Assembly (NCBI GenBank): GCA_951213105.1
Contig: OX578140.1
Location: forward strand, 30,008,780-30,072,779
Length of the DNA stretch: 64,000 nucleotides
From: Amaurobius ferox
Taxonomy: Eukaryota; Arthropoda; Arachnida; Araneae; Amaurobiidae
Direction: 5' to 3'
Shown here: piece by piece, positions 33,302 to 45,470 of the stretch
How the letters are laid out: the number at the start of each line of letters is the position of its first letter
Position numbering within the stretch: the stretch's first letter is position 1
Made by a program: the position numbers and the translations under genes
Notes under the pieces: generated by a model
Databases searched by the model: none
Seen by the model: the letters and a program-made list of their open reading frames with translations, nothing else
Told to the model about the DNA's origin: nothing

Positions 33302-33828
33302 GTGCGCCACGAATCCTCCAACTCTGCTTTTATACGCAAAATCCAATTTCTGCTCCGTAATCCAAAACGAAATTCCAAGAAAACTCCAACTATCAATCCA
33401 CCAATAGAAAACATTCTCTCCCTGCACAACTTTCCAGGGCGGGCCGCTAGCCTCGCAGCGGGGTCTCGAACTTCACGCAAACAAATACATTATATACCAA
33501 AATTTGCATATTCTTGCGTCATGCCAGACGAGCCAACTACTTCTACAGAACTTCCGTCTTTCGTCTGGCAGCAAAACATGACCTTGAAATTAACGGTCAA
33601 CTTTGAGTGCGATTGCTCAAAACACTTAATAAATGAAACTGGCTAAATATTTCGATTTCAAATATAAAAGCATTTAGATATTAAATATATTAAATGTAAC
33701 AAGAGGGTGTTCAACAGGTTAAGATAAATATATGGATAAATATATGTATGCAATAAATATAGAAACAAATTATAGAATTTACAATTTCAACTCGAGTGGT
33801 GCGAGGATCTCAAATCTCGATACTACAC
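33302..33828 (-). mobile_element. LTR-like repeat R1, right part
   Basis: Continuation of R1 after the LINE. It matches 38672-39187. The first 310 bp are diverged at roughly 10-12% by eye, but 33615-33810 appears identical to 38984-39180. On the minus strand the repeat opens TGTAGTATCGAGATTTGA and contains a TATA box (GCGTATAAAAGC at about 33326-33337). Confidence 0.75.
33326..33337 (-). promoter_or_regulatory. Putative TATA box in R1
   Basis: GCGTATAAAAGC on the minus strand, conserved in R3 at about 38688-38699. If R is an LTR, this would be its promoter and the transcript would start about 30 bp further to the left. This is inference from a short motif kept in both copies. Confidence 0.4.
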
Positions 33829-35839
33829 TCCTTCGGTCCTCCCGGGAAAAATTTAAGAGCGTAGCGAATAAATTTTTTAGAAATACCAGTAGGTGCAAGT
33901 AGGCATCAGGTCCTTGAAGTCGATCGTACCTTCAAGAAAAATTTCACCAAAAATTGCAGCAAAAATTTTAGAGGTGCCGCTGTCACCGAAAAAGTTCTTG
34001 ACACGAACACCATCGGACATGGGCGCATGTCGAAGAACCAGAACCAAAGAAACCTAAAAATGACTGCAATCCAGTTAAAATCACTAATAGTTACGAGCCC
34101 TTTTCAAAAATTCACATTCTGTGAAATATCAATCATAATTTAAAATGTTAACTCCAAAGATCAAATGAATATGTACGTAACAACCCTCAAGTCGAACCAT
34201 TTTAAAAATAAAATTTTCAGATAAAATGTTCAATTAAATTTTTAAAGTATAAATTATTTCAGTTTTCAATAAATTTTAATTTTCAAAAATTTTCCCAATT
34301 CTTTAAAATACTCAAAATCCTGATATTAAAATGTTAAAATGCGGTCAGCAGTAACATTATCAATTTTTTTATAATACATTAAATCATAATTTTTTCATAA
34401 TAAGTTCCATTATACTGTAAATTAAATCCATTTCATGACCACAGCAGAAAATCTTTATACCAATAACTTTTCTTATTAATTAATATGTAGACAGTAGATA
34501 ATCTTTAGTTTAATATTTTTCTCCAATGTTTAATTAGAAGTCAGTGTTATTTCTTAGCAGTTAATTCCAATGCAGTGATGCAGTAAATAATTTCAATATA
34601 CTATTGTAATAAATAATTCCATTATGTAGTACAAATATAATATACAGATTTAAATAATGGATAGACCATACCAAAGAAATAAAATATAAATTTTAAACCA
34701 ACAACTTGGTCCAGTGCTTTCACAAACATCTAATTTTGCAAAGGCGTCCAATTAACAACAGCATTCATCATCTCCATAGGTGGAGGAAAACACAGGCAAT
34801 AAGATTTGGCAACAGTAATTTGTAGTTAGGTAATTAAAACAATAGTTTTGATCATCATTTCAAATATCATTGTAATTATTTTTCACCATGTATGTTTCAA
34901 TTTATCACATGATACATTCAATAAATCATTCATTATTTTCTTTTAATATACAGCATTATTCATGTGTAAATATTGATTCCTATTTTTTCATATCTTTTTC
35001 TCAATAAACATTACAGTAAATATTCAACATACCTGTGGCAGAAAAGTGGAATCACTGGCCGAAAACAACTTCAACCCAATTTAGAATTATGTATTGAAAT
35101 AAAATTATTTTTCTCTTTCACTATTTCCAAGTAATACAGCTGGCACGAAAATAAAGAACGACCGGGTGAAAGAGACAGAAACCACTTTCGAAAGTATTCC
35201 TTAATATTATTCAAGTATTATTTCTCAAAGTCTGTGACTCACTGTAAGCAATTATAGATATAGAACATGTAATGAATATAATATGTAATAAATATAAAGT
35301 GTATTAAATATGAATATATATACGAATAGTAAATATATATTTAAGAAATTTCTTTATCTCAATTCGAAAAGTAATATGTGTTGCTTAAATGTTCAAGAAA
35401 TTTCTCTTTCTACATATGAATTTATACATAAAGCTGAACAACCCTGTAAGCACCACAGAAAACCAACCTCTACAGTATTGACATCTGCAATTTAGAAGAG
35501 AGGCAGTGCAGTCTAGAATACATAACCCCCCACCTGTAAGATCAGATGTATGATCAGTACACCAACACTCACAGGGAAAACACCGAAAGAAGTAACAACA
35601 AAAAAAAACACAAGGGGGTCCCAGCTCCGCACTCCATGTAATACATATACATACTCCATGTAATACTATTATATACAGTATGAAATTATATACACGAAAT
35701 TAATTATATAGATTATTATAGGGTCTCACTCTTCGAAAACCCGAACTGTCACAGAGAAATCAAACCACTATAAAATTTTCTGTCACCACCAAGTCAACGC
35801 AGTAAATTAAATGTTTTTGTAAGTAAAATGTGGCCCAAA
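33829..35839. other. Non-coding interior between R copies, no gene seen
   Basis: About 2 kb, very AT-rich, with no reverse transcriptase, protease or integrase motif in any frame. If R1 and R3 are LTRs, this is the interior of a non-coding (LARD-like) element. Confidence 0.45.
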
Positions 35840-36170
35840 ATTAATCTGTGCTTTTTTTGGCTGATGGATTTCAGCGTCTGTTGGTTTGGTAACTCCTATT
35901 CTAAAGTAAATTAATAAAGATTCGGATATTAAATCTAATAAAAGTGAGTTTATTGGAGTCTTGAAGTTGTGTATTTTAGGTGTGTTTTCAGCTGAAGATG
36001 ATGTCCTTACAAGGTAGGGATTTAAATTGCCTTTGTTTTGTAAAAGTGTTAGGGTACAGGTCATCTGTGGGTTTCACTCACAGATGGAAGGAGTTTCGAA
36101 CCTGGGTTGCAAATTCGAGAAATTTAGAATTTATCTGGTCTGCCTTGTCTATCGGAACACCGATACGACA
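35840..36170 (+). repeat. LTR-like repeat R2, inverted partial copy
   Basis: Reverse complement of the outer part of R1 (27915-28235) and of R3 (37640-37870). Shared words include GCTGAAGATGATGTCCTTAC and CTATCGGAACACCGATACGA. Only about 330 bp is present. It sits inside the interval between R1 and R3, so it is either a nested fragment or a rearranged end. Confidence 0.75.
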
Positions 36171-36399
36171 ATTGGTGGCTTTGACCTTGCATCCCGAGAA
36201 CCTGCTGGGTTTTGAAATCTATTTAAATGGAGTTTTCAAAATTTAAATTTGCTTGTATTGAAAATTGGCTGAAAAGGAATTTGAACTCAAAATTGTTTAT
36301 TTTTTGAGCTGGACGCAGTGTGGTATGGAATTTTAAATTAAGTTCTGGTTTCGGGAGCAGCACTCATGTTTACGTTGAAAATTATATAAAATATTAAAT
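36171..36399. other. Short non-coding spacer
   Basis: No supported feature. Confidence 0.4.
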
Positions 36400-37640
36400 G
36401 GTTGTAATCAGTGTAAAAATTTTATTTTAAAGTAAGAATAAAAAATTTGTAATAAATGAAGTGAATGTGCAAAAAGTGGCATATAGACAAAATTTGTAAA
36501 ACTTGGTGCAAAGTTGCGCAGTTTGAAATGTGAAAATATCAAAATCTATATATACATGGTGATGAAAAGGAAGTGTACTGTAAAAATAGTATATTAACAA
36601 GAATATATTTTTGAAAATTATTTTGCATATTTGAAAATTATATTACGAAATTGATTACATTTAAAAATTTTATTAAGTAATTATTTAAAAGTTGAAATTA
36701 ACTAGTATAAAATTTTAATGTAACAACTCGTTTCGATTTGAGATTTCGAAGGATTTCTTCTGTTTTCGTTCTTGATTTTTACTATTGTGTTAATGCGTGG
36801 GAGACGAATTCCTGCCGTAATTTTAATTTCGTCGAGCTCATTCAAGCAATTCATCCCAAAAATTTGGGTTGGCAGTTTTCGATTCTCCCGGTGTTGGAAT
36901 AGTTTTTTTGTAAATGAGATTGAAATTTTTGCCGGAGATAGAGACCGTCTTCTGAAATTGGTTCGAAATAAATTTTTTTGTAATTGTAAATATTTAAACA
37001 ATTGTATTGTAATTTAACTTAAAAGTACACACTTGTTTTAAGAAAGTAATACTTGATTGTGACAACTGATTTGACTCACGAAGTTGGACAAATTAAGTTC
37101 GGATGATATCTGAAATAAATATGAAATCGAGTAAAATGAAAAATATTATGAGAAATAAAAATAAAATGTTAAATTATGGAATGAAAATTTGTCATAAAAA
37201 TAAAAGTATTTTGCCATTGATACTGTTGGTATGTGCAAAGTGGCACATGGCCAGAATTGAAAATGCTGTGCAAAAAGTGCATAATTTAAAAGATTCCATG
37301 TTTATGATGACAGTGAGATATACGGGTGTGATATGTTTTGAAAAGTATTTTAAAATTTATAAGAAAATTAAAAATTGGTTGAATATTTAAAAATTTGATT
37401 ATATTTATTTTAAGAGTTGAATTTAATTGGTATGAAATTTTAATATAACAGTTTATTTTGAAAAACTTTCGTTTTGACATTTTTGGAATTTCCCTTGTTT
37501 TCGGTGTGGAATTTTTGCTTGAGTTTAATGTTGGGAGATAATTCTTGCTGTAATTTTTAACTTCGACTAGCTCTCTGAGCCCTTTTCTCAATATTTGAGT
37601 TGGCGCAATCTAAGTCTCAGGAATGTTGAAAAGTTTAATT
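36400..37640 (+). repeat. Diverged tandem duplication, about 730-bp unit
   Basis: The intervals of about 36400-36915 and 37130-37640 follow the same order of phrases: GTGCAAAAAGTGGCATAT against GTGCAAAGTGGCACATGG; AAATTTTAATGTAACAACT against GAAATTTTAATATAACAGT; GGATTTCTTCTGTTTTCG against GGAATTTCCCTTGTTTTCGG; and TTTGGGTTGGCAG against TTTGAGTTGGCGC. Strongly diverged, not coding. The second unit runs up to the R3 boundary. Confidence 0.55.
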
Positions 37641-39187
37641 TGAACACTCACAGACAAGCTGTACCCTAACACTTTTCCAAAACAAAGGCAATTTAAACCC
37701 TTACCTTGTAAGGACATCATCTTCGGCTGAAAACACACATAAAATACACAACTTCAAAACTCCAATAAACACGCTTTTATTAGTTTTAATATCCAAATCT
37801 TTATTAATTTACTTTAGAATAGGAATTACCAAACCAACAGACGCTGAATTCTTATCAGCCAAATTAAGCACTTCTGGACACAGGAACCAAAGATATCATT
37901 TTAAATAGCCACCCGTCAAAGGTACATTAATTATTACTTCCAATATTATGATAACTGTGGCAAGGCATGAAAACATTTCAGAAACACAGAATATGTGGTA
38001 TGGTCTCGACTCGACACATGGGAGCAACCGCACTCGAAACTGTAATTTTAGAATTTATAATATCACTTATTAACAATCTAGAATTTATTTCCATTAAACA
38101 GATATCAATTCAGGTTAGGAAGTCGAATTTATGTTCTTAAGATTTATACTAAATTACGTGATTGACTTCCAACGAAGAGTTTGAACACTCGAAGAAAATA
38201 CCCTTACCTCCGACATCGGAGATGCTGAAGGGTCCTTAGACCATCATCCACTTCGTACCCACGGTTAAACCGTTCAATGGATAACCGACACACACTCCTT
38301 TAGTTGCTTTCCCGGCCCTCCATCTTGTTACTCTATGTCTTCGGATGAGTCGGATGGCCTGGGCTTTCGACACTCCTTTAGTAGATGATCTGATAAGGGG
38401 CACGGTCAGAGCTCGGTTTCATTTTGGCGCTCCAGCCCTCTCCAACACCTCGACCCGGCACAGGGACCTGGGGTCAGAACCGTGCTTCTATGTCGATGCT
38501 CTCACAGCAGGTCGACGGCTCCTCTTCGATGTTCTTCGGCGACACCTCCCCAAGTCCACGAAATCAGAGACCGACGTAGTGTCAAGCCTCCGATCCCCTC
38601 GTGAGCAACATAAAAATTACGATCCGGACTAGCCCAGTGACATGGGTAGCCAGATAGGGAAGTGCGCCACGAATTCTCCAACTCCCTGCTTTTATACGCA
38701 AAATCCAATTTCGGGTCCGTAATACAAAACGGACCTCCAAGAAAACTCCAACTATCAATCCACCAATAGAAAACATTCTCTCCCTGCAAAACTTTCCAGG
38801 GTGGGCCGCTAGCCTCACAGCGGGGTTTTGAACTTCACGCGAACAAATACATTACATACCAAAATCTGCATATTCTTGCATCATGCCACACAAGCCAACT
38901 ACTTCTATAAAACTTCCGTTTTTCGCCTGGGAATAAAACATAACCCTGAAATTAACGATCGACTTCTAGTGCGATCGCTCAAAACACTTAATAAATGAAA
39001 CTGGCTAAATATTTCGATTTCAAATATAAAAGCATTTAGATATTAAATATATTAAATGTAACAAGAGGGTGTTCAACAGGTTAAGATAAATATATGGATA
39101 AATATATGTATGCAATAAATATAGAAACAAATTATAGAATTTACAATTTCAACTCGAGTGGTGGGAGGATATCAAATCTCGACATCA
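37640..39187 (-). mobile_element. LTR-like repeat R3
   Basis: Full-length partner of R1 (27990-28941 plus 33302-33828) without the LINE. On the minus strand it starts TGTGATGTCGAGATTTGA at 39187 and has GCGTATAAAAGC near 38688-38699. It carries a GC-rich block (about 38390-38640) and ends near the word CTAACACTTTTCCAAAACAA (plus-strand reading, 37655-37674). It was hit by the 65-bp mini-insertion at 38305-38369. Length about 1.48 kb without that insert. LTR identity is inference: no primer binding site or coding interior is clear. Confidence 0.65.
38292..38382 (+). mobile_element. Mini-insertion M4 (65 bp) with 13-bp target duplication
   Basis: The insert at 38305-38369 lies between acactcctttagt at 38292-38304 and 38370-38382. 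It reads TTTCCCGGCCCTCCATCTTG, then a short hairpin (CTATGTCT...GGATGAG), then GAGTCGGATGGCCTGGGC and TTTCG. The paralogous R1 copy has the single, uninterrupted acactcctttagt at 28638-28650. This is direct evidence of the pre-insertion state. Confidence 0.92.
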
Positions 39188-39237
39188 CACTGCACTCTTT
39201 CACAATACACTGCTGGTGTAGATGAATGATGCAAAAA

Positions 39238-39290
39238 ATATATGATGTGAGCAACACATGACTTTTCCTACATAGTCGCTGTTGAATTTC
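39238..39290 (-). repeat. Family A/B start fragment
   Basis: Holds TATGATGTGAGCAACACATG followed by ACTTTTCCTACA, a decayed copy of the shared family A/B end. Nothing of the body follows. Confidence 0.6.
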
Positions 39291-40914
39291 TATTTTTATT
39301 GTGTATTTTTAGGTTATCGTTATTCATTGTGATATATTTATGTGTCATCACATAAATTTATGCAATTACTACTTAGTTAAAATTAAAAGAAATTCGCAGT
39401 TTTTCATAGATGAAGTATTTACTATCACCCACTGTTAATTACGTTCTAAGCGCTCGCGAATACATTGAAGCATCTTCTGCCCTATTTATTTGTGGAAGCG
39501 GTCAATTGGTCTCACCATGACCCTTTTCATTACTTCCTTAGATGCTAACCCAGCGTTTCTCGAATGGTCACCAGCCATTTGTTTATTTTGTTGCTGAGGT
39601 GTTTTAAATTCAATATCCCATTCTTGACAGATGCTGAGTTTTTCTTCCAATGACTCATTGGCCAAAAATTATCTTTCATATTACTTTTAAATGACTTTTC
39701 ATAACCTAAAGTTACTTCCAGTGTTCTCGCAAACCCAGTTTCTGACTCAAAAGGAATTTTATGAAGGATTTTCGTTAATATATCACGCTACTTTTAATTT
39801 TCCGTTTCAATCTGTCACGTCTAACATAATGCTCTGAAATAAGAAAATTGTGCTTTCAATAAGTTTCTCACTCACGATAGTTACAGATGGATCATACACA
39901 TGAAAAAAATACATTCCTCACTATTTGGGGATGGTTTGTCTGACTTTAATAGTCAAAACTACTCACTGGCACTCACTTGAAGTGGCGCCCAAGGTATGCT
40001 CCACATCTTCGTATCCCAGATACGCCATTGATTGGGTAAATACACCTTCTACCATTTCTGGAGTTATGATTAGAATATTTCAATAATTTTACCAGAAAAA
40101 ATATAAAATCCTTGGTTTAAGGAGTTTTTCTCTCATTGATCATCTCACAATTTCTTTTCCACTTTTCGACCCTCGTTTACTACAGTATCATGTAATATAC
40201 AATATCAGCATCATGTAATATGTATAGAGGAGTATCATGTAATATACAGCATCAGTATCATGTAATATTCAGTATCATGTGATATGTATAGTACTGAAAA
40301 TAAAATCTACTACATTTAGGTAATATCAAAAGCTCAAATTTCTCATTACTACTTAGAAAACTGCTTGCTGAGTATTTTTGTAACGCTGTTCCACCGTTTA
40401 ATCAATTTAGATATCTAATAATCTGATACAACATCAAAGCTTTGTTGCATCTGACAACACAGATTTTAAAGGGATTATTATAATGTGACTGCAAATCCAA
40501 TCCATCATATTACAAGATGTGGGTGGTGATTATTAATTAGCTTCTGCGGCTACAATACCAAGAATATATTCCAAGAATTATTCATGTTCGGGATTTACCC
40601 AGAACATAAATGTTCTTTTGATATTGCATCAAGTAAAGACAAAACAGAAAATCTTATTTACCCGTTGGTCTTAATTTGGCTGTCGGAAACAGTTCGTCAT
40701 ATTTTAAATGAATATTAATAGTGTAGATTAAAGTTCTGAAAACTTTTCAATTGCAAAATATCATATCCGGTAATTAGACGAAATTTGCATATTCATTTAT
40801 AAATTAAATCCTACAGCATTGTTTAAATTCAAATGTTGGCCCATGAAGCTTGCAATTCATTTTCTCTACCTTTCATTTAACTTGATCTGGTGTTTGTTTG
40901 TCTGTCCGTATTAT
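39291..40914. other. Non-coding; short tandem repeat at 40180-40290
   Basis: No gene is supported. From 40180 to 40290 the word AGTATCATGTAATATACA recurs about five times with small changes, forming a short minisatellite. Confidence 0.55.
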
Positions 40915-41245
40915 TCAAATATTTGAAGCCCTAATTAATCGAGTTTCATTAATCAGAGTGACATTGGACATTGTATTACGTTGTATTTTGAGATACGTTT
41001 TAATTTATTTGATTTCCAACCTTATCAAACCAGCTGGCCCTGGGTCCGCTACAGAATGTACTCATTTTTCAAATTTTTAAGGTCTTAATTATTCACGTTC
41101 CATTAATCAAAGAAATCTATGAAATTTGGTATGTCGTTGTCTTATGTTGTACATTTCAATTCTTTTGATTTTCAACCTTATCGGGCCAACCCATTTTGTG
41201 CCACAATAAGAATGTACGAGTACTCGATTTTGCGAAATAACTCAA
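40915..41245 (+). repeat. Diverged tandem pair, about 160-bp unit
   Basis: Two units share CATTAATCAGAGTGACATTG against CATTAATCAAAGAAATCTATG, GATTTCCAACCTTATCAAACC against GATTTTCAACCTTATCGGGCC, and an AGAATGTACTC-type phrase. Not coding. Confidence 0.5.
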
Positions 41246-41929
41246 GAACCAGAAAAGCTAAAACGTTCAAATGTGAGATGTTGCTGTCTTTTACGGTATA
41301 CATTGCTTCTTTGTATTGTGTACCTTATTTGGAATTCATTGTGATAAGCTGAATTTAAATACAATTACTCACGCATATATCCTCTTTTTATCAGCACTGA
41401 GTCGTATAGTCCAGTTCTTTTTTTCCATAAAGAAGCACTTAATAAGCCAAACAAAATTTTAGTAGCTACAATATTTTTTTAATTAAAATGCACTTGCAAC
41501 AATTGCATAAAACTTTACACACAATGATATGCACCTAAATGAGCTTTGACCTCTATGTGTACACTTAGGTCAAAATCAGGTCAGGTTACTTTATTTAATT
41601 TGAGACTCTAACTGCTTGTCAAACTTCATTCATTTGGCATTTAATATTGACATTTATACACATTACATTAAACACAAAAGCACACTATCTCAACCCACCA
41701 TGGGAGTAGCTATGGTTCATTGGAGTTTCCGCTAGACACACTGGTCCTGCATGAAAAATCCTTTGCATGAATCTCAATGTCATACTGGGTTATCTAGGAA
41801 CGTGTATTCTGAACGTTATAAAGAAAAACTCCTATTCAGGCACTTTTATAGGACTAGATCAATGGCAGTTTGGAAGTAATAGGACATTGGTTCTTATTAG
41901 TACGCAGGAATGCTGTCTCTGAGAATAAA
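41246..41929. other. Non-coding, no gene seen
   Basis: AT-rich spacer without a supported feature. Confidence 0.5.
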
Positions 41930-42105
41930 TATGAATGGAGGCTCCCGACGTAGAAAGGGATGTACTCTCAGGATACAAAAGTGAGTAAAAATTTGTGGAT
42001 AACTAACGCTTTTATTTAAAAGCACCACTTAAGCATAGTGAACAATATGCAGCTGAAAACACTATATTTATCATAAAAGATCACCTCATCGGACTTGCCT
42101 ATCTT
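41930..42105 (+). repeat. Dispersed repeat D, copy 2
   Basis: Shares with 1985-2215 the sequence GGATAACTAACGCTTTTATT, then AAAGCACCACTTAAGC and AACAATATGCAGCTGA. Diverged, non-coding. Confidence 0.5.
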
Positions 42106-42379
42106 GGGGCCACTATAGAAATGTAATTTTGGGGGGAATTCCTCGAAATCCGGAATAGCTAGACAGTCTCAATTTGGTATTTATTTATTTATTACGCAGG
42201 CCCCTTAGCTCCCCCAAAGCGGGTAGAGCAGTTTCAATGGATGGTCGAGAAACACCCAATTTGGTATGTCGTTGTCTTTCATACATTCATATTAATAAGT
42301 ACAATTTTTATAGATTTAAAGTACATTAAAGTTACATTTAAGTTTTCGAATGAGTTTCTGAAAAAAATATAAATAAAAT

Positions 42380-42960
42380 CAGGAGATTTAATAATGTTAA
42401 ATAAATAATAAGTTTATACGAAATGTTTTATTATAAAATGAATGGCATACATTTTTAGAATGCTGGGTTGAACCGTCTTCGAGATATTACCTGATTTTAA
42501 AATTTATGTATCTAAAAAATTATAAAAATCAGTAATGGTATTTTCAAATATGTAACACTTGGCGATAACTGCTGCGACTACTTTAACGGAATATCGTCAA
42601 CGTGACAACTTTTTAAAATGATGCTAACCTGACAAAACTGTCACGAAATTGACAAAACTTATACTAAAGCTACGAAAATGACGCTATGAATTAATTAATA
42701 ATTAAGACATTTTAATATAATGGAGTATATTGCTTAGTAGAGGATTGAAATATTTCCAATTATTAAGTTATATGTGCGCAAAATATAAGTTTATATAACG
42801 CTTCAAAATAATTTTACATGTCATCCCGAAAAGTGAAAAATATCAGTGTACTTTCCTCGTTAAAACTTTGTGCCGTAGGTCTTGTCCATCATTATTTCGT
42901 ATTGAAGGAAGTCAAGCACTTGCATTATGTAGGGAAAGTATTGTTCTACCTACATCAAAT
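42380..42960 (-). repeat. Family A repeat, old inverted copy
   Basis: On the minus strand it shows, in family A order, TAGCGTCATTTTCGTAGC, a GTTGACGATATTCCG segment, and then GTAATATCTCGAAGACGGTTC with AGCATTCTAAAA, matching family A's AATATCTCGAGAACGGTTC and AGCGTTCTAAAA. Orientation and order fit one rearranged, heavily decayed copy. Ends are not clear. Confidence 0.5.
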
Positions 42961-44911
42961 TCTATTTTAATACAACTTTATTTAACTTTCTGAGATACTT
43001 ATAGGTTTTATTTTAATTTTATTTTTAAATACAATCTTCGTGACATATCTAATTTTCATCTCGTGTTTCAGGGCAATATATTCCGATAGCATTTTTCTAA
43101 GTAATAAAAACTGATCTTGACATTCAAGAAAATTTTCGAGCTGAAGCGGCACCATTACTAGAGCAGACGGTAAAAAGAATAATTCTGCTATTCTAAATTA
43201 GCTTCATGAGAAAGAACAAAGAAGTCTGAAATTGTGTAGTAAGTTCACTTTACAATAAGTACAGAACATTCGCCTAAATTAGAATTTCTAAATTCATTAG
43301 GTATTTTACATTCTTCTTATGTTCTATGAAGTTCACAGAATAAAATATATGATTAGGGAATATCACACAGTTGTAGAAAGATAAAATTATACAAGACATT
43401 ATGTCTTGTACTAAATGACGTGATCAATTTAGATTTTTTTACAGTTTGTTATATGTGACGAAAATATGACATTTTTATCTTCTAGTGAAGATCATTGCAT
43501 AACGATATTATATATGCGCATTGAGTTATATGCTAAATATTATATAGAGATATATGCTTAATATTATATATGGCCATTGTGAAGATAATTTTACTACAGA
43601 GTAAACTTCTTTACTGCTTTACTTAAAAACTTTTTTCTGTTTTACTTGTTAAAATTTTAAACTGTTACTATACAGAGTACTTAAAAGTAAAACCAAAACT
43701 ACGTTAAGCAATCGATTATATATTAAATATAACTAATTTAACTGTAAATTAAAATGTAAGTGTAAAAATGTATTACTCGACTACAGAATTGTCATTAATC
43801 GCATATATCATGTTACATGGTTGCACTTATTTTAATTAAAAATAAATCACATATTGAATAGCTACGCTTGTATAAATTTTTATTAGTCATTAGGTTTTTC
43901 TAACGTCCTTTTGATATTCGTAATAGAAGAAAATTGATTTTAAAACTAGAGGCCTTGGTCCGTTCTTTGATCAGTCAGTCCTTACTGAGTTCAATAAATT
44001 ATTATATAAGTTGACAACACATTTTCTGTGTGTACTTTGTAATGAAAACTTTTTACTTGTTTAAAACTAGAGTTAGAATTTAAATTAAATACTCAGCAAA
44101 ATTTGAAGTAATGTACATCGTGTTATGTGTGTGTGTTCGAAAAACCAAGCAAAAATGGCTGTGCGTCAGAGAAAAGCTTACTTGTAATTCCCAAACAATT
44201 GTTAGAAAAATATCATTAATTTGCACAATAAAACGATAAAATTTGTAAATATTAATAATACTTATTCCTTATAGATATTACTATTTCTTTTACAACAAAT
44301 CAATATTAGTCTCAAATTACTCTTTATTTAATTTATTATAGCCGTTGACCACGCATTTTCTGAAACGATTCTTAAAAACGTTTTAAGGGTGTGCAATGAT
44401 GTTTCTAAAAATGACTTGTCTAACTCAGCACTAGACATACCAATATCCGTACTTAAATATCAATATAATTAAAAAAAAATTACAATTTTATCTTCATCAA
44501 ACATTTGAGTCATAGGAATGGCAGCAAATACCTTGTCTCTATATCAGTTCGATCTTTTCCATTTGGGGTTCTAATTTATAACAAGCACAACTCAATGCTT
44601 GAACTGGTATGGCACATTATAGAATACACTGCCATCATTAAATATGGTGATCCATTTTAAAGTTTACAGTGAAGGTTTATTCTTTACCATTATTGTGTAA
44701 GATCAATATGAATCTGCATCCATCGTTGCTAGAAATTCAATCAGCATCCGGTACCTCAAATTTTTGCAGGTAGTATGTGAGAGTTTTTAGGCCATAGAGA
44801 GAGCGAGTCTTAGTCTGAGAGTAAGTAATTTTGCAAGTAATTGAGGGCAAATAATTTTGAATGTCTTGCAAGTAATTTTGCAATTTTACAGATGTGTCTA
44901 CCTTTTCTTCT
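42961..44911. other. Non-coding, no gene seen
   Basis: About 2 kb of AT-rich sequence with no supported gene or repeat. Confidence 0.5.
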
Positions 44912-45187
44912 GAAAGCTCCAGTTGTTGTTGAGACCCAGACCGTCCGACCTACCAGAAAGGTGTAAGGTAACCGTTTGGACGGCCGGAAAGTGCCACACA
45001 ATTTAGACCGGAACCCAGTGGGGGAGGCATCCATAGGGACCGTACCATCCTTCCCCTACCACCAACCTCTCGGAAGGACTTACGGACCCACATGTTTAAC
45101 GTGATCGTACTCCGCATGAACACGGAAGCAGTTGTGGCAGCGTGCTAATCCAGCGCGCAAACCACCGGGCTTGGAAGTTTCAGTTGT
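44912..45187 (-). mobile_element. tRNA-derived SINE, box-B-less type
   Basis: The body is about 44927-45172, flanked by an imperfect 15-bp duplication (gaaagctccagttgt and ggaagtttcagttgt). On the minus strand it starts AGCCCGGTGGTTTGCGCGC (box A), then GGATTAGCACGCTGCCACAA. It goes straight to the body without the GGGTTCGATTCCC of the array copies. The tail is CCAAACGGTTACCTTACACC, CTGGTAGGTCGGACGGTCTGG and (AAC)n. The same internal deletion of about 30 bp is in the copy at 54040-54290. Confidence 0.88.
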
Positions 45188-45279
45188 ACCACCAATATTC
45201 ACCACGTAGGTATTGGCTTGGAGTCCAAAGTTCTTTTCTCGCATAAGCGGTTAAAATATAATTACGATGTGTTTTCTGG

Positions 45280-45470
45280 AATCGTGAGTGTACTCTCAGG
45301 ATTCTCTGAATAACAACATGAAGCAAATAGTTCGATAACTATTTTATGAGATCACTAAATAACTATCAGATACAATAAAACAGCAAATCAATGCTCATCT
45401 AATCCACAGAATAGCCGATACTATTCTCGAAACACTAATGTATCGCACAAACTGATTTAGCTCGTATCAC
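45280..45470 (+). repeat. Dispersed repeat D, copy 3
   Basis: Matches the 3' half of 1985-2215 and the start of 41930-42105: TGTACTCTCAGGATTC, GATAACTATTTTATGAGA, and TATTCTCGAAACACTAATG at the end. Diverged, non-coding. Confidence 0.45.

Larger units (their letters stand above)
28931..33312 (-). mobile_element. Jockey-like LINE inserted in R1, 11-bp target duplication
   Basis: The LINE spans 28942-33301 (4,360 bp) between copies of gtgcgccacga at 28931-28941 and 33302-33312. The empty site is preserved in R3 at about 38671. On the minus strand it enters directly into ORF1, so it is 5'-truncated. ORF1 carries zinc knuckles, and ORF2 an AP-type endonuclease and a reverse transcriptase. The 3' end has no poly(A): it ends in a (CGTA)n-like tail next to the target duplication. 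Frames are broken by two single-base shifts in ORF2 and one in ORF1, plus a 60-bp insertion in ORF1. The long surviving frames suggest a fairly young loss. Confidence 0.9.
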
